35,777 bases of DNA from Legionella tunisiensis (GCF_000308315.1 NZ_CALJ01000072.1:1-35777); one strand, 5' to 3'; numbered from the stretch's first letter, positions 18,581-29,027 are shown. Numbers and translations: made by a program. The notes: generated from the sequence alone by a model not told the origin.

Positions 18581-19691
18581 AATACATTAATGAGTTTCGC
18601 AATGCCGCTTTTGCGAAAGTGATAGCCAAAGAGATTGCTAATAAAGCAGCTCCTACACGTCAGTATCGCTTGATGGAGTTTTGTGGAGGGCATACCCATA
18701 CTATACATCGTTATGGTCTTCCAAGCCTTTTACCCAATAATGTAGAAATGATTCACGGTCCTGGTTGCCCTGTTTGCGTTTTACCTATAAACCGCATTGA
18801 TAAGGCTATTGCTCTAGCTACTTTATCTAACGTTATTTTTTGTAGTTATGGTGATATGTTGCGTGTACCAGGTTCCAATCAGCAAAGTCTACTGCAAGCA
18901 AAAGCAAAAGGCGCTGATGTCAGGATGGTTTATTCAGTGGATGATGCATTGAGTTTGGCACAACGTAATCCAGAGAGAGAAGTTGTTTTTTTCGCGATTG
19001 GCTTTGAAACAACGACACCGCCCACAGCGTATGCGATTAAAGAGGCCAAACGATTAAACCTGTCTAATTTTACAGTATTTTGCAACCATGTAGTAACGCC
19101 TGCAGCAATGAATTGTCTTTTGCAATCATCTGGCGATGAAGAGATTATTCATACCTTGGATGGATTTATAGGACCGGCACATGTAAGTATTGTGACAGGC
19201 AGTCAGGCTTATGAGCCGATAAGCAAGACCTATAAAAAGCCCATTGTTATTTCAGGCTTCGAACCACTTGATGTTTTGCATTCCATTTTAATGTTGATTG
19301 AGCAAATTAATAAAGGGCAAAGTGATGTTGAAATTCAATATACCCGTGCAGTGACTCGAGAAGGAAATTTAAAATCGCAAGCTATCACAAGAGAGGTGTT
19401 TGAATTGCGTTCCAATTTTGAGTGGCGTGGACTGGGTAATATCGCGGAAAGTGCTTTACAAATTAAAGCTGCTTTCGAATGCTTTGATGCGGAGAAGCGC
19501 TTTTTGTTACCTGATTTCCGAGGTGTTGAACATAAGCAATGTGATTGTGGGGCTATTTTACGAGGTATAAAAAACCTATCGATTGCAAATTATTTGCCAA
19601 AGTATGTACGCCTCAAAATCCTTTAGGTGCTTGTATGGTTTCCTCTGAAGGAGCCTGCGCTGCGGTTTACGCTTATGGAAGAAGGAGTTAA
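18577..19691 (+). CDS. hypD: HypD, iron-cyanide assembly scaffold (one frame break near the end)
   Basis: [4Fe-4S] protein that, with HypC, assembles the Fe(CN)2CO group. About 371 aa. Conserved motifs in order: [74 protein letters not shown] and the C-terminal [20 protein letters not shown] holding the cluster cysteines. The last motif is in a different frame: one base is missing around 19588-19597, and repair moves the stop to 19691. It overlaps hypC by 4 nt; hypE starts 3 nt later. Confidence 0.93.
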
Positions 19692-19694
19692 TTT

Positions 19695-20745
19695 ATGGAA
19701 ACCATTAGCAAAAGAAGAGTGCCTGGACCAAAATTAAATATTAAAAATGGTTTTATTGACTTGAGCCATGGTAGTGGCGGACGGGCAATGATGCAATTAA
19801 TTAACGAGATTTTTTGCCTGCATTCAATAATCCCTTACTCGCACAAAAATGATCAAGCCTGCTTTGCTGTGGAGTCTGGGCGAATGGTAATGAGTACAGA
19901 TGCTCATGTTATTTCTCCCTTATTTTTCCAGGTGGGAATATCGGTTCTTTATCTGTGCATGGAACGATCAATGATATTGCTATGGCAGGCGCGAAACCCT
20001 TGTATTTATCCGCAAGTTTTATTTTGGAGGAAGGCTTTCCTCTTGCTGACTTAAAAAAATTGTGACCTCAATGGCAGAAGCTGCTCTTGCTGCTAATGTA
20101 GCTATTATTGCTGGGGATACTAAAGTTGTAGAACGTGGTAAAGGTGACGGACTATTTATTAGTACCACGGGATTAGGTGTAGTGCCTCAGGGCGTTTATA
20201 TTTCCGGCGATCGAGCAAAGCCAGGTGACAAAGTCATTCTCAGCGGTTATATGGGGGATCATGGCATTGCTGTTTTATCTCAGCGCAATAATTTGGAGTT
20301 TTCAACAACAATCAAATCGGATACAGCCGCCTTGAATCAGTTGGTTAGCCACATGCTTGATACGGTACCTTCGCTTCATTGCCTTCGTGATCCTACGCGA
20401 GGTGGTGTAGCCTCCACCTTAAATGAATGGGCGGTACAATCTGGAGTTGGTTTTGTTATCGATGAAGACCAAATTCCTATTCGTACGGAGGTAGCAAGTG
20501 CTTGCGAACTTCTGGGCTTAGATGCGTTATATGTTGCAAATGAGGGCAAACTTTTAGCCATATGTGCTGCAGAAGATGCCGATAAGTTAATAGCAACCAT
20601 GCAAAGCCATCCCTTAGGTAAACAAGCAGCAATGATTGGGGAAGTCGTAGAAGATCCCAGGTATTTTGTACAATTGCGTACAAAATTGGGAGGACTACGG
20701 ATTATGGATTGGTTAAGTGGAGAACAGTTACCGCGGATTTGCTAA
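19695..20745 (+). CDS. hypE: HypE, thiocarbamate dehydratase (two frame breaks)
   Basis: PurM-like ATP-dependent enzyme that turns the HypF-made thiocarbamate on its own C-terminal Cys into a thiocyanate. About 350 aa rebuilt. Evidence: [78 protein letters not shown], and the C-terminal PRIC with the acceptor cysteine as last residue. One T is missing at 19923-19927 and one A at 20053-20059. The ATG at 19695 is 3 nt after hypD. hydB follows after 21 nt. Confidence 0.93.
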
Positions 20746-20766
20746 CTCGCTAAGGATAAAGCTGTT

Positions 20767-21899
20767 ATGGATAATGATCGTAACTATTTTTTGCCAAAAG
20801 AAAAGTTACAGGAATTAATCGATGCACTGCAGGGATTGGGTTTCTCTTGTGTGGGGCCTCAAGTTCGTGACGGAGCAATTGTCTATGACAGGCTTACAGA
20901 AGCGAAACAGTTACCCTGGGGTATTCGTGCTCATCAGGCCCCGGGTGAATATCGTCTTGAAAGCCTTCCTATGCAACGCGCATTTTCATGGGCTAATGGT
21001 CCGCAAGCGATTAAACCTTTACTCTTTAAACCCAGCGAGACTGTTTGGCGCGTTGAGCGTAGCAGTACAGGAAAATTGGAATTTAAACCTTATATCGCTA
21101 ATGAATCGCCAATTGCTATTATTGGCGCTCGTTCTTGTGACTTGGTTGCAATGGCGATTCAAGATAAGGTTTTTTATCTCAACCTCATCAAGATGACCGC
21201 TACCGAAGACGCCGAGAATCTTTATTTATTATTGCCGTTAACTGTGGTTATTCGTCTGATAATTGCTTTTGTGTTTCGGCAGGGACTGGACCCAACGTCA
21301 GGAGTCCTTTCGATATCTTAATGACAGAATTAGATGGGGGTTTCGTCATTCAAGGGGGGAGTGAGCGTGGCCATCATTTAATTTCTGGTCTAAATTTATC
21401 ATTGGCAACGGCACAACAGTGCAACAAGGCTGAGCAAGAAATTAATAATGCGGATGCCATGCAAACGAAGCGTATCCCTTTGGATAACCAGCGGGAGTTA
21501 CGAGATTTACTATTCTCCAATTTAGGCCATTCACGTTGGGAGGAAGTGGCTGAACGCTGTTTATCTTGTGGTAATTGTACGTCTGTTTGTCCTACTTGCT
21601 TTTGCCATAGTGAAATAACGAGTCCTAGCCTTGATGGGGATAATAGTACTTTAGAGCGAGAATGGGATTCGTGTTTTTCTGAAGGCCATAGTTACTTAGC
21701 TGGCCACCCAATTCGTGATGATACAAAAAAGCGTTATCGTCAATGGTTGACGCATAAGGTAGGTAGTTGGTTTGATCAGTTTGATACAAGTGGCTGCGTA
21801 GGTTGTGGCCGTTGTATAACCTGGTGTCCAGTCGGGATTGATATAACCGAAGAATTAGCTGCTATTTCAGGTGAATCCAATGTGAGGGAAACGAAATGA
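20767..21899 (+). CDS. hydB: Hydrogenase beta subunit, 4Fe-4S dicluster protein, group 3b type (one frame break)
   Basis: Electron-transfer subunit between the hydrogenase module and the flavin subunit (sulfhydrogenase HydB / sulfite-reductase AsrA-like family). About 377 aa rebuilt. Middle part: [20 protein letters not shown], then [19 protein letters not shown]. Two ferredoxin clusters in the C-terminal third: [16 protein letters not shown] and [16 protein letters not shown]. The break is the T6 run 21170-21175, one base short. It overlaps hydG by 4 nt (ATGA), so the subunits are co-translated. Confidence 0.9.
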
Positions 21900-22732
21900 C
21901 AATGGATTCTTATTTACCTCGTACTGCAAAGATTAAAGCACGGCATCAAGAATCAGCTACCATTTTTACACTCGATCTTCAATTGACTGAAAAATCGCAA
22001 CAGCAGGCTTTTTCCTTCTATCCTGGACAATTTAACATGCTCTACCTATACGGGGTAGGTGAAATCGCTATTTCAATTAGTTCTGATCCGGCAGAGCAAA
22101 CTTATCTAGGACATACTATTCGTGCAGTTGGGCGGGTAACAAAAGCAATGCAGCAATTAAAAAAGGGAGATTATGTTGGTGTTCGTGGTCCATTTGGCAA
22201 TGGTTGGCCTGTCAAGGAGGCTATAGGCAAAGATATTGTAATTGTAACAGGAGGACTGGGGTGTGCACCGACAGTATCTGTTATCAATTATATTTTAGCT
22301 AGACGAGAGCACTATGGCGCACTAAAAATTTTTCAGGGTGTAAAACATAGTGATGATTTTATTTTTCGCAAGCAATATAAGAAATGGCAAGCAATGCCTC
22401 AGACAGAAATTTATATTGCAGCAGATAGGGCTGGTCCAAAATGGCCGTGGAGTGTTGGTTATGTAACGGATATGATTACCTCACTTCAGTTAGATGCCAG
22501 CAATACAGTAGCAATGATGTGTGGTCCTGAAGGAATGATGCGGGCTGCGGCTTTGGCATTGATTAATCAGGGTGTTTCAGAGACAGCGATTTATCTTAGT
22601 ATGGAACGCAACATGGAATGTGGGATAGGTCATTGTGGACATTGTCAATATGGTGGTTTATTTGTTTGTAAGGACGGTCCTGTCTTTGACTATGATTGTA
22701 TAAAGGCCTTGTTTACAGAACCAGGGTTTTGA
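21896..22732 (+). CDS. hydG: Hydrogenase gamma subunit, FAD/NAD(P)-binding reductase, 278 aa
   Basis: Intact. Flavin subunit passing electrons between the iron-sulfur chain and NADP(H). N-terminal FAD barrel with [20 protein letters not shown] and ISISSDP; nucleotide-binding half starts [18 protein letters not shown], with [11 protein letters not shown] near the end; C-terminal [2Fe-2S] cysteines in [15 protein letters not shown] and FVCKDGP. These features and the length match HydG/AsrB and dihydroorotate dehydrogenase electron-transfer subunits. The gene overlaps hydB and ends one base before hydD. Confidence 0.93.
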   Translation: MTMDSYLPRTAKIKARHQESATIFTLDLQLTEKSQQQAFSFYPGQFNMLYLYGVGEIAISISSDPAEQTYLGHTIRAVGRVTKAMQQLKKGDYVGVRGPFGNGWPVKEAIGKDIVIVTGGLGCAPTVSVINYILARREHYGALKIFQGVKHSDDFIFRKQYKKWQAMPQTEIYIAADRAGPKWPWSVGYVTDMITSLQLDASNTVAMMCGPEGMMRAAALALINQGVSETAIYLSMERNMECGIGHCGHCQYGGLFVCKDGPVFDYDCIKALFTEPGF

Positions 22733-22733
22733 A

Positions 22734-23522
22734 ATGAAAAAGCCACGTTTAGCCGTTTATAAATTTACTTCTTGTGATGGTTGCCAGTTAGCGTTTTTAA
22801 ATGCTGGAGAAGCGTTGCTCATGTTATCCGAATTAGTTGATCTTGTGCATTTTGCTGAGGCAGGTCTTCTTGATTTTAAGGAAAGAATTGATATTGCTTT
22901 TATCGAAGGCAGTATTTCAACGTCTGAAGAAGTAGAGCGTATAAAGACGATTCGTGAAAATTCAACGTTTCTTATTACGATCGGTGCCTGTGCAACAGCA
23001 GGAGGTATCCAGGCTTTACGAAATGCTGCGAATCATCAAGAATGGATGGCGAGTATTTATGCGTCACCAAAAACTATTGAAGCGCTGGGTACCTCTACAG
23101 CAATTTCAAGTCATGTGCGAGTAGATTTGGAGCTATGGGGTTGTCCGGTTAATACCTATCAGGTCATGAGTGCAGTACGTTCATTATTATTTGGCGCTGC
23201 TCCACGGGTTAAGAGGGATGCGGTCTGTTTAGAGTGTAAGCGCAAAGGACATGTTTGTGTATTGGTTGCTAAAAAAGAACCGTGTATGGGTCCCGTTACT
23301 CAAACAGGTTGTGGCGCTCTTTGTCCTGGATATGGACGTGCTTGCTATGCGTGTTATGGCCCTTCAGAAAATCCCAATACGCACTCATTAGGCCTTTGGT
23401 TTGCGAAAAATGGCAGTAGCTACGATAAGATTGCTAAGCAATTTTTGCATATCAATAATCAAGCTACCGTCTTTAATCAGGCAGGTAATTATTTTAAAGG
23501 GATTAAGATTGTCAAAGAATAA
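22734..23522 (+). CDS. hydD: [NiFe]-hydrogenase small (delta) subunit, group 3b, 262 aa
   Basis: Intact. Holds the iron-sulfur clusters that carry electrons from the NiFe site. Proximal-cluster cysteines: FTSCDGCQLAFLN, TIGACATAGGIQ and ELWGCPVNTYQ. A C-terminal set (CLECKRKGHVC, GCGALCPGYGRACYACYGP) fits further clusters. The short N-terminus with no twin-arginine signal means the enzyme is cytoplasmic, as in group 3. The end overlaps the large-subunit start by 14 nt. Confidence 0.94.
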   Translation: MKKPRLAVYKFTSCDGCQLAFLNAGEALLMLSELVDLVHFAEAGLLDFKERIDIAFIEGSISTSEEVERIKTIRENSTFLITIGACATAGGIQALRNAANHQEWMASIYASPKTIEALGTSTAISSHVRVDLELWGCPVNTYQVMSAVRSLLFGAAPRVKRDAVCLECKRKGHVCVLVAKKEPCMGPVTQTGCGALCPGYGRACYACYGPSENPNTHSLGLWFAKNGSSYDKIAKQFLHINNQATVFNQAGNYFKGIKIVKE

Positions 23523-24808
23523 AGAAAAATTAATTGAAGTACCTATTCTCGCTCGTGTGGAAGGAGAAGGGGCGCTTAAAATAAACATTAAGAATAATAA
23601 AATTCAATCTTTGCAACTTAAGATTTATGAACCGCCTCGTTTATTTGAGAAATTTTTAGAGCAACGTGATTATAGCGAGGTTTTAGATATTGTTGCTCGC
23701 ATATGTGGTATTTGCCCTGTTGCTTATCAAATGAGTGCGACTCAGGCTATTGAAAATTGTTTTAACATGCGACCTAGTCCCTGGGTACGCGAGATGCGGC
23801 GTTTGTTTTATTGTGGGGAGTGGATAGAAAGTCATAGCCTGCATATCCACCTTTTAGCGTTGCCAGATATTTTAGGGTTTAAAGCAGTCACCGAGATGGC
23901 GAAAATTTACCCTCATGAAGTGCGTCGCGGTTTGCGCTTACAAGCATTGGGCAATGAATTAATGCGACTATTGGGAGGCCGATCCGTTCATCCAGTGGGT
24001 GCAAGAGTTGGAGGTTTTTATAAGGCTCCAGATCCAGTACTTATACAGCCCGTGCTACAAAAATAAGGGCATCATTTGCCGCTTGTGAAGAACTTATTCA
24101 GTGGATCAGCACGTTGCCTCTTGGAACAACTTTCCATGATTTCACTTGTGTTGCTTTATTTCATCCTCAGGAATATCCAATGAATGAAGGATGTATTGTT
24201 TCAGATAAAGGGCTGAATATTACTATAGGCGAGTTTGATAATTACTTTAAGGAACATCAAGTACCTTATTCCAATGCACTTCATTGCTTATTACAAGGCA
24301 AACCTTATTTAGTCGGCCCTTTAGCACGATTAAACATCAATTATGAGCATTTACCTGAACAAATAAAAATTTTTTAAATCAATTAGGCGTTCATTTGCCA
24401 AGTAAAAATATCCACCACAGCATTTTAGCACGTGCAATTGAAATTTATTTTTGTCTATTGGAGGCTTCTCGTATTTTAGAAAATTATAGCTATCCCGATT
24501 CTTCTCATACTGAAGTTAAGATTACTTCAGGTCGAGGTTATGGATGTACAGAAGCACCACGCGGTTTGTTGTGGCATTGTTTTGAAATTGATGAGCAAGG
24601 ATTGGTTAAATCTGCCCGTATTGTTCCACCAACCAGCCAAAATCAAGCGTGTATTGAAGAGGATTTATACCATTCTCTACAGCAGTTTGGACTTGAAAAG
24701 CCAAGTGATGAGCTTAGACGTTATAGTGAAAAACTCATTAGAAACTATGATCCTTGTATTTCCTGTTCTACCCATTTCTTAACGTTAGATGTGAATCGAG
24801 ATGAGTGA
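23509..24808 (+). CDS. hydA: [NiFe]-hydrogenase large (alpha) subunit, group 3b (two frame breaks)
   Basis: Catalytic subunit with the NiFe centre; about 433 aa rebuilt. Nickel ligands: the N-terminal L1 motif VARICGICPVAYQMSATQA and the C-terminal L2 motif DPCISCSTHFL. The latter is followed by about ten residues (LTLDVNRDE) that a protease must remove during maturation. A-runs 24059-24063 and 24365-24369 are each one base short. The start is TTG at 23509 with AAAGGG 6 nt upstream, since no ATG precedes the conserved IEVPILARVEGEGAL; it lies inside the hydD coding end. It overlaps the protease gene by 8 nt. The beta-gamma-delta-alpha order is typical of NADP-linked group 3b enzymes. Confidence 0.93.
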
Positions 24809-25315
24809 GTTACTGATTTTAGGTATTGGCTCACCGTTTGGAGATGACCGTTTAGGATGGGAGGTTGTTCATTTATTACAACAGAAGAAAGCGCTTCATA
24901 TCTATTCTGCACGGCAACTACAAATTATGTCCTGTGATCGACCTGGCCTTAATTTGCTCAATTTAATGCAAAATGCAAGAACAGTTTTTTAATTGATGCC
25001 GTGAGAACAGGCGCAAAAACAGGTAGTCTGCTTTATCTTAAAAATGAAGAAATTCAAGCAATTAATTCAGTACAATCAACGCATGAATTTGGAATGGCAA
25101 ATACGATAGAGATGGGAAAAACACTTAATTTATTACCGAAAAATTTGATTTTGTATGGTATAGAAGTTAACAACCTCAAATTTCAATTTGAGGTTACAGA
25201 GCCAATCAGACAGGCTATTCACGCACTAGTAGTACAAATCGAGAACGACATTTCTATTTATTTTAAGAGCGTATTTGACAGTAAAACGGCTAAGAAACCC
25301 TCCGCGTCAGATTAA
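24801..25315 (+). CDS. Hydrogenase maturation protease (one frame break)
   Basis: Nickel-checking endopeptidase (HycI/HyaD/HybD family) expected to trim the C-terminal tail of HydA. About 171 aa rebuilt. Family start LLILGIGSPFGDDRLGWEV has the metal-binding Asp pair; FLIDAVRTG and STHEFGMANTIEM (His ligand) follow. One T is missing in the run 24985-24990. It is the last gene of the operon and overlaps hydA. A perfect 11-bp inverted repeat lies in its coding sequence at 25172-25195. Confidence 0.9.
25172..25195. repeat. Perfect 11-bp inverted repeat inside the protease gene
   Basis: AACCTCAAATT, a 2-nt centre TC, then the exact reverse complement. It encodes part of VNNLKFQFEVTE near the end of the operon. 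The tiny centre suits a dimeric protein site better than an RNA hairpin. No T-run follows. Confidence 0.55.
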
Positions 25316-25475
25316 TTTTTAACCACCGCCGCAAAAGAAATGCGGTTTGACCTCGCGTAAAGTATGGACCACAGGGGCATAGAAATTAATATCCAGCTCA
25401 ATAAGAACGTCTTAATAATTCATTAAGCTATAATTGATAGCATATGGCTCTATTTGCTTATTTTATGGTCTATTA
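25316..25475. other. Intergenic region after the hydrogenase operon
   Basis: I find no gene here. A weak ACCGC/GCGGT stem lies near 25325-25350 without a T-run. A TATAAT at 25429-25434 could be the -10 box for the following gene if it starts at ATG 25476. Confidence 0.4.
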
Positions 25476-26835
25476 ATGCGGGAAAAAAGAAGTAATTTTA
25501 AGGGCAAAGCGCCTCATCGCTCAACGTATCACACACAGCATAAATTTAATCAAAAACAACGCGTTGCTGTAAATAAAAAAGAAATAAACAGTTGGATTCA
25601 TTTGCTTTTTTTCCTCTGGGAAAAGATTTTAATAAGTTCTCATACTTACCAAAATCGGAGTCATTTATTTTTCTTCCTCAGGGAAGAGATTTTAATAAAT
25701 TCTCAAGCTTGCAAAAACTAGTATTTTTTTAGCATTGCTTGCAATATTACCTACTGTAGAGGCTAAACCACAAAAACAAGTTAATACAGACACGAATACT
25801 CAAACAGGTGTAGTCCCTTGGAATCAAAAAACATTTTTTTCTCCACAATACTCTAATGCGACTAGCGTTGCATTGCCTGCTCAATCATTCCCTGGTTGGC
25901 AATTAAATCAAACAGATATGAGTCATGAACTGGCAATTCATCATGTGGCTGGCGATATTAGAGCGTGCCAACAAAAAATGAATGGAGTAAGCGCAGGTAA
26001 AATATGTGTAATTAAAGGTAAAAAATATCTCCTTAAAGTAAGTGAAGAGGGGGTAGAAAAAAGAGATAGGTATTCTAATATTCTTTTAGGTATGCATAAC
26101 CTTTATTTTGTTCGAGAGAACATTGGTATAACTATTCCAAATATTAAACTTATTTATGAGAAAAATGGCCAGTATATCTCATCAGGTGGTGAAGTAGTTG
26201 ACGCTGAAAATTACCTTGCTTCGGAGTTTATAGAGAATTTTACTGGTTTCAAAAGCATTGTTACCCAATCCACACGGACGTTGATGAAGTTAAATCATCG
26301 TAAGGGAGTCACTACTGGTGAGTTGGAAATTGAAGAGGCGATACGACAAAAAGTTGTCGGCCAAGTTGGTGAGCAAGGTTTAGCAAAGCTTGCTGTTGCT
26401 GGAACGTTTATACAAGATCTTGTAATGAATGAGGGTAATTGGGGAATTGCAAACGGAAAATTAGTTATTATTGATGCTGATCATTCCCCTCAGTCTCTTG
26501 AGGAATATCTTGTTGAAGCGACTAAAATGCCTGGAAATATTAATTTGGCTTCTTCTATTCAAACCTTAGAACACATGGCAGTTACCTATCAGAAAATGCT
26601 GCATAAAAGGCCAATATATTTTCATCCAGAAGTTGATTTTACTGTGGACGATTATGAGTTTTTGGTCAACCAATATTTAACGGCCTGTACTCAAGCGATA
26701 GATAAAATAAAAACAACTCATCCGCAGTTACCAACTGATAAGCCATCAAAAACAATTAATGATGCTTTATCTACAGCATTGAGAGTTCAATTGTCAGAAT
26801 ATATGCAATTACAGCCAAGTTCTTTCTCATTGTAG
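25476..26835 (+). CDS. Kinase-like hypothetical exported or effector protein (two frame breaks)
   Basis: The long open part (25735-26835) has a protein-kinase/HipA-like pattern: GKKYLLKVSE (possible ATP-binding Lys), NYLASEFIENF (hinge-like), FIQDLVMNEGNWG (Asp and Asn as in a catalytic loop) and KLVIIDADHS (DFG-like Asp). Adding one T at 25724-25730 joins an upstream hydrophobic stretch LVFFLALLAILPTVEA, which looks like a signal peptide or membrane anchor. Adding one A at 25575-25580 joins a basic N-terminus from ATG 25476 and puts a 63-bp tandem repeat in frame as two copies of PLGKDFNKFSYL/PQGRDFNKFSSL. Full length would be about 453 aa. A shorter start at a TTG just before QKLVFF is possible. 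I recognise no exact family. Confidence 0.5.
25598..25723 (+). repeat. Imperfect tandem repeat, two 63-bp units
   Basis: Units 25598-25660 and 25661-25723 both begin TCATTT and share GGGAARAGATTTTAATAA. The length is an exact 21 codons, so the duplication keeps the frame. In the reconstructed protein the units read as FFPLGKDFNKFSYLPK- and FLPQGRDFNKFSSLQK-like copies. Confidence 0.75.
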
Positions 26836-27074
26836 TAAGGATACGACCTTTGATTACTGTCTATATCTTCACCTACAAATTGATGTGATGTGCATAGTTC
26901 ATTTCTAAATCATGAAATAACATTCTGGTTGTGCAACATTAAAACATGGTCTATATAAAATAGGGAAATTTCTGATAATCTTTCGCTATGACAGAGGTAT
27001 TTATTGCTAGAAATAGACTTTTATTAACACCTCAGCGATCTGGCTGGATTGGAAGGTATTAACAGGGAGATATT

Positions 27075-27521
27075 ATGAAATCACAGCAATTAACTTGGCT
27101 TGTAGTGTTCGACTCAACCATATGTAGACTATATGAATATTCAAAAAATAATTTAGTCTTAGTTAAACAAATAGAACATTCTGAAAATAAATTAAAGGAT
27201 ATCGATATTACATCGGATAAACCAGGTCGATACCAATCTTCAGCGCATGCACATGGGACCTATAGTCAAGAATCAGATCCCAAAGAAATTCAAATTGAGA
27301 GATTTTCAAAAGAAATTACTAAGATGCTTGAACATGGCAACAGCGTAAATGCCTATGAAAAGTTGATCTTGGTCTCCTCTCCTCATATGCATGGTCTCTT
27401 ATTAAAGAATCTAAATAAACAGGTTGAAAAATTAATAGCTCATGTAATATCAAAAGATTTAGTTCATTTTTCTGAGGCTGATCTTTTAAATTATGTAAAT
27501 AATGAATTGAAACTAGATTAG
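27075..27521 (+). CDS. Host attachment protein family (RosA-like), 148 aa
   Basis: Intact. It matches the small family annotated as protein required for attachment to host cells: N-terminal LTWLVVFDSTICRLYEY, the central SDKPGRYQSSAHAHGTYSQE, then FSKEITKMLEHG and a C-terminal half with LVSSPHMHGLLLKNL and VISKDLVHFSEADLLNYV. The fold resembles release-factor eRF1 domains, and the molecular role is unproven. ATG has AGGGAG 5 nt upstream. It lies 29 nt before the erythromycin-esterase gene, so the two probably share a transcript. Confidence 0.8.
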   Translation: MKSQQLTWLVVFDSTICRLYEYSKNNLVLVKQIEHSENKLKDIDITSDKPGRYQSSAHAHGTYSQESDPKEIQIERFSKEITKMLEHGNSVNAYEKLILVSSPHMHGLLLKNLNKQVEKLIAHVISKDLVHFSEADLLNYVNNELKLD

Positions 27522-27550
27522 TTGAGATGGTAAATCGTTAGGGAATAATC

Positions 27551-28906
27551 ATGGCCAATCTGGTAATTGATGATAGATTCGTTGATCTTTTAAACAAAGC
27601 AATTAATCCTATTGAAATCGCTAAGACCTCTTCTGGTTTTGATAAAATTATTGACAGCATCGGTGAGGCACGAATTGTTTTAATGGGTGAGGCAACTCAT
27701 GGGACAGAAGAGTTTTATCAAACTCGTATTGCTTTAAGTCAATTATTAATTGAACAAAAAGGGTTTAAGGCTATTGCTATAGAAGGTGATTGGCCTAGTG
27801 TTTATTCAATGCACCGCTATATTCTAGGTAGTAATGACGTCCGGAATGAGCGAAACGCTCTGAATCGTTTTACCCGTTTTCCAACCTGGATGTGGGCTAA
27901 TACAACAATACCTGCATTTTTACACTGGTTGAGACAGTACAATGATAATCTTGATGTAAAAGCCAAGGTTGGAATTTATGGATTAGATTTATATAGTTTA
28001 CACGATTCGATGCAGGCTATTATAGAGTTTTTAGCATCACAACAGCCTGACTTAGCAGAACAAGCTAAAAATCGTTATGCTTGTTTTGATCATACAGCCA
28101 TGGATCCACAAATGTATGGTTATTTTGTCAATCAACATTTGAAACATTCATGTATCAAGGAAGTTAAAGAGCAATTATTAGAAATGCAGCACCAGACATT
28201 TTCAAAAGTTAACGCCGATAAGTTCTTGCTGAGCGAAGCAGAATTTTACGCCAATCAAAATGCACGCTTAGTAAAAAATGCTGAAGAATATTATCGGGCT
28301 ATGTTTGAACCCCGAGCAATATCTTGGAATCTCCGCGATAACCATATGGCTCAAACCTTAAGCAATGTAATTGCTCACATTGAATCAAAAAGCAATTTGC
28401 CAGCTAAAGTTATTGTTTGGGCGCATAATTCTCATGTTGGTGATGCCAGAGCGACAGAGATGAATGATAGAGGGGAAGTGAATTTAGGCCAAATTGTTCG
28501 CGAACACTATGATACAAGTGCTTATCTTTTAGGATTTTCTACTTATACTGGTACGGTAATGGCCGCATCTGATTGGGATTATCCTGCTGAAATTAAAACA
28601 GTACTGCCAGCTCTTGAAGCTAGCTACGAGGCATTATTTCATAAGTTATCAACCAATAATTTCTTTTTAAACTTACGTGACAAAAGCCATCTAATAGACC
28701 TGCTGAAACATGCTAGATTACAAAGGGCTATTGGTGTTATCTATGTGCCGGAGTCAGAGCGACTGAGTCATTATTATTTTTCCCAGTTACCTTACCAATT
28801 TGATGGCATTATTCACATGGATAAGACCAGCGCACTCACTGCTTTATCAATGGAAAATCAATCAAGTCCTGATGATTTACCTGAAACTTATCCCACTGGT
28901 GAGTAG
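27551..28906 (+). CDS. Erythromycin esterase family protein, 451 aa
   Basis: Intact. EreA/EreB-like hydrolases open the lactone of macrolides using a catalytic His and Glu; many chromosomal members have unknown substrates. Evidence: VLMGEATHGTEEFYQTR (residues about 43-59, first active-site His and Glu), FKAIAIEGDWPSVYSMHRYI, NRFTRFPTWMWAN, VGIYGLDLYSL, the second active-site region VIVWAHNSHVGDARATEM and LGFSTYTGTVMAASDWD. Full family length. Start ATG with AGGGAA upstream. It follows the attachment-protein gene by 29 nt. Actual macrolide resistance is not implied. Confidence 0.86.
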   Translation: MANLVIDDRFVDLLNKAINPIEIAKTSSGFDKIIDSIGEARIVLMGEATHGTEEFYQTRIALSQLLIEQKGFKAIAIEGDWPSVYSMHRYILGSNDVRNERNALNRFTRFPTWMWANTTIPAFLHWLRQYNDNLDVKAKVGIYGLDLYSLHDSMQAIIEFLASQQPDLAEQAKNRYACFDHTAMDPQMYGYFVNQHLKHSCIKEVKEQLLEMQHQTFSKVNADKFLLSEAEFYANQNARLVKNAEEYYRAMFEPRAISWNLRDNHMAQTLSNVIAHIESKSNLPAKVIVWAHNSHVGDARATEMNDRGEVNLGQIVREHYDTSAYLLGFSTYTGTVMAASDWDYPAEIKTVLPALEASYEALFHKLSTNNFFLNLRDKSHLIDLLKHARLQRAIGVIYVPESERLSHYYFSQLPYQFDGIIHMDKTSALTALSMENQSSPDDLPETYPTGE

Positions 28907-29027
28907 ATAATGCTACCGCATGGGAATCAAGGGTTTTATTAAATATCAAAATCTACCAAGACTTTAATGGTATGTTTCAAAAATTAATATCATCAGGAGG
29001 ATAGTAAAGGAGTGTTTACGCTGTATG

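Noticed and set aside
23401-23508. Longer hydA frame starting at 23401
   Set aside because: It lies inside hydD in another frame and adds residues unlike the family. The TTG at 23509 has a ribosome site and gives the normal N-terminus.
25320-25350. ACCGC/GCGGT stem as terminator of the hydrogenase operon
   Set aside because: Only a 5-bp stem with a long loop and no T-run.
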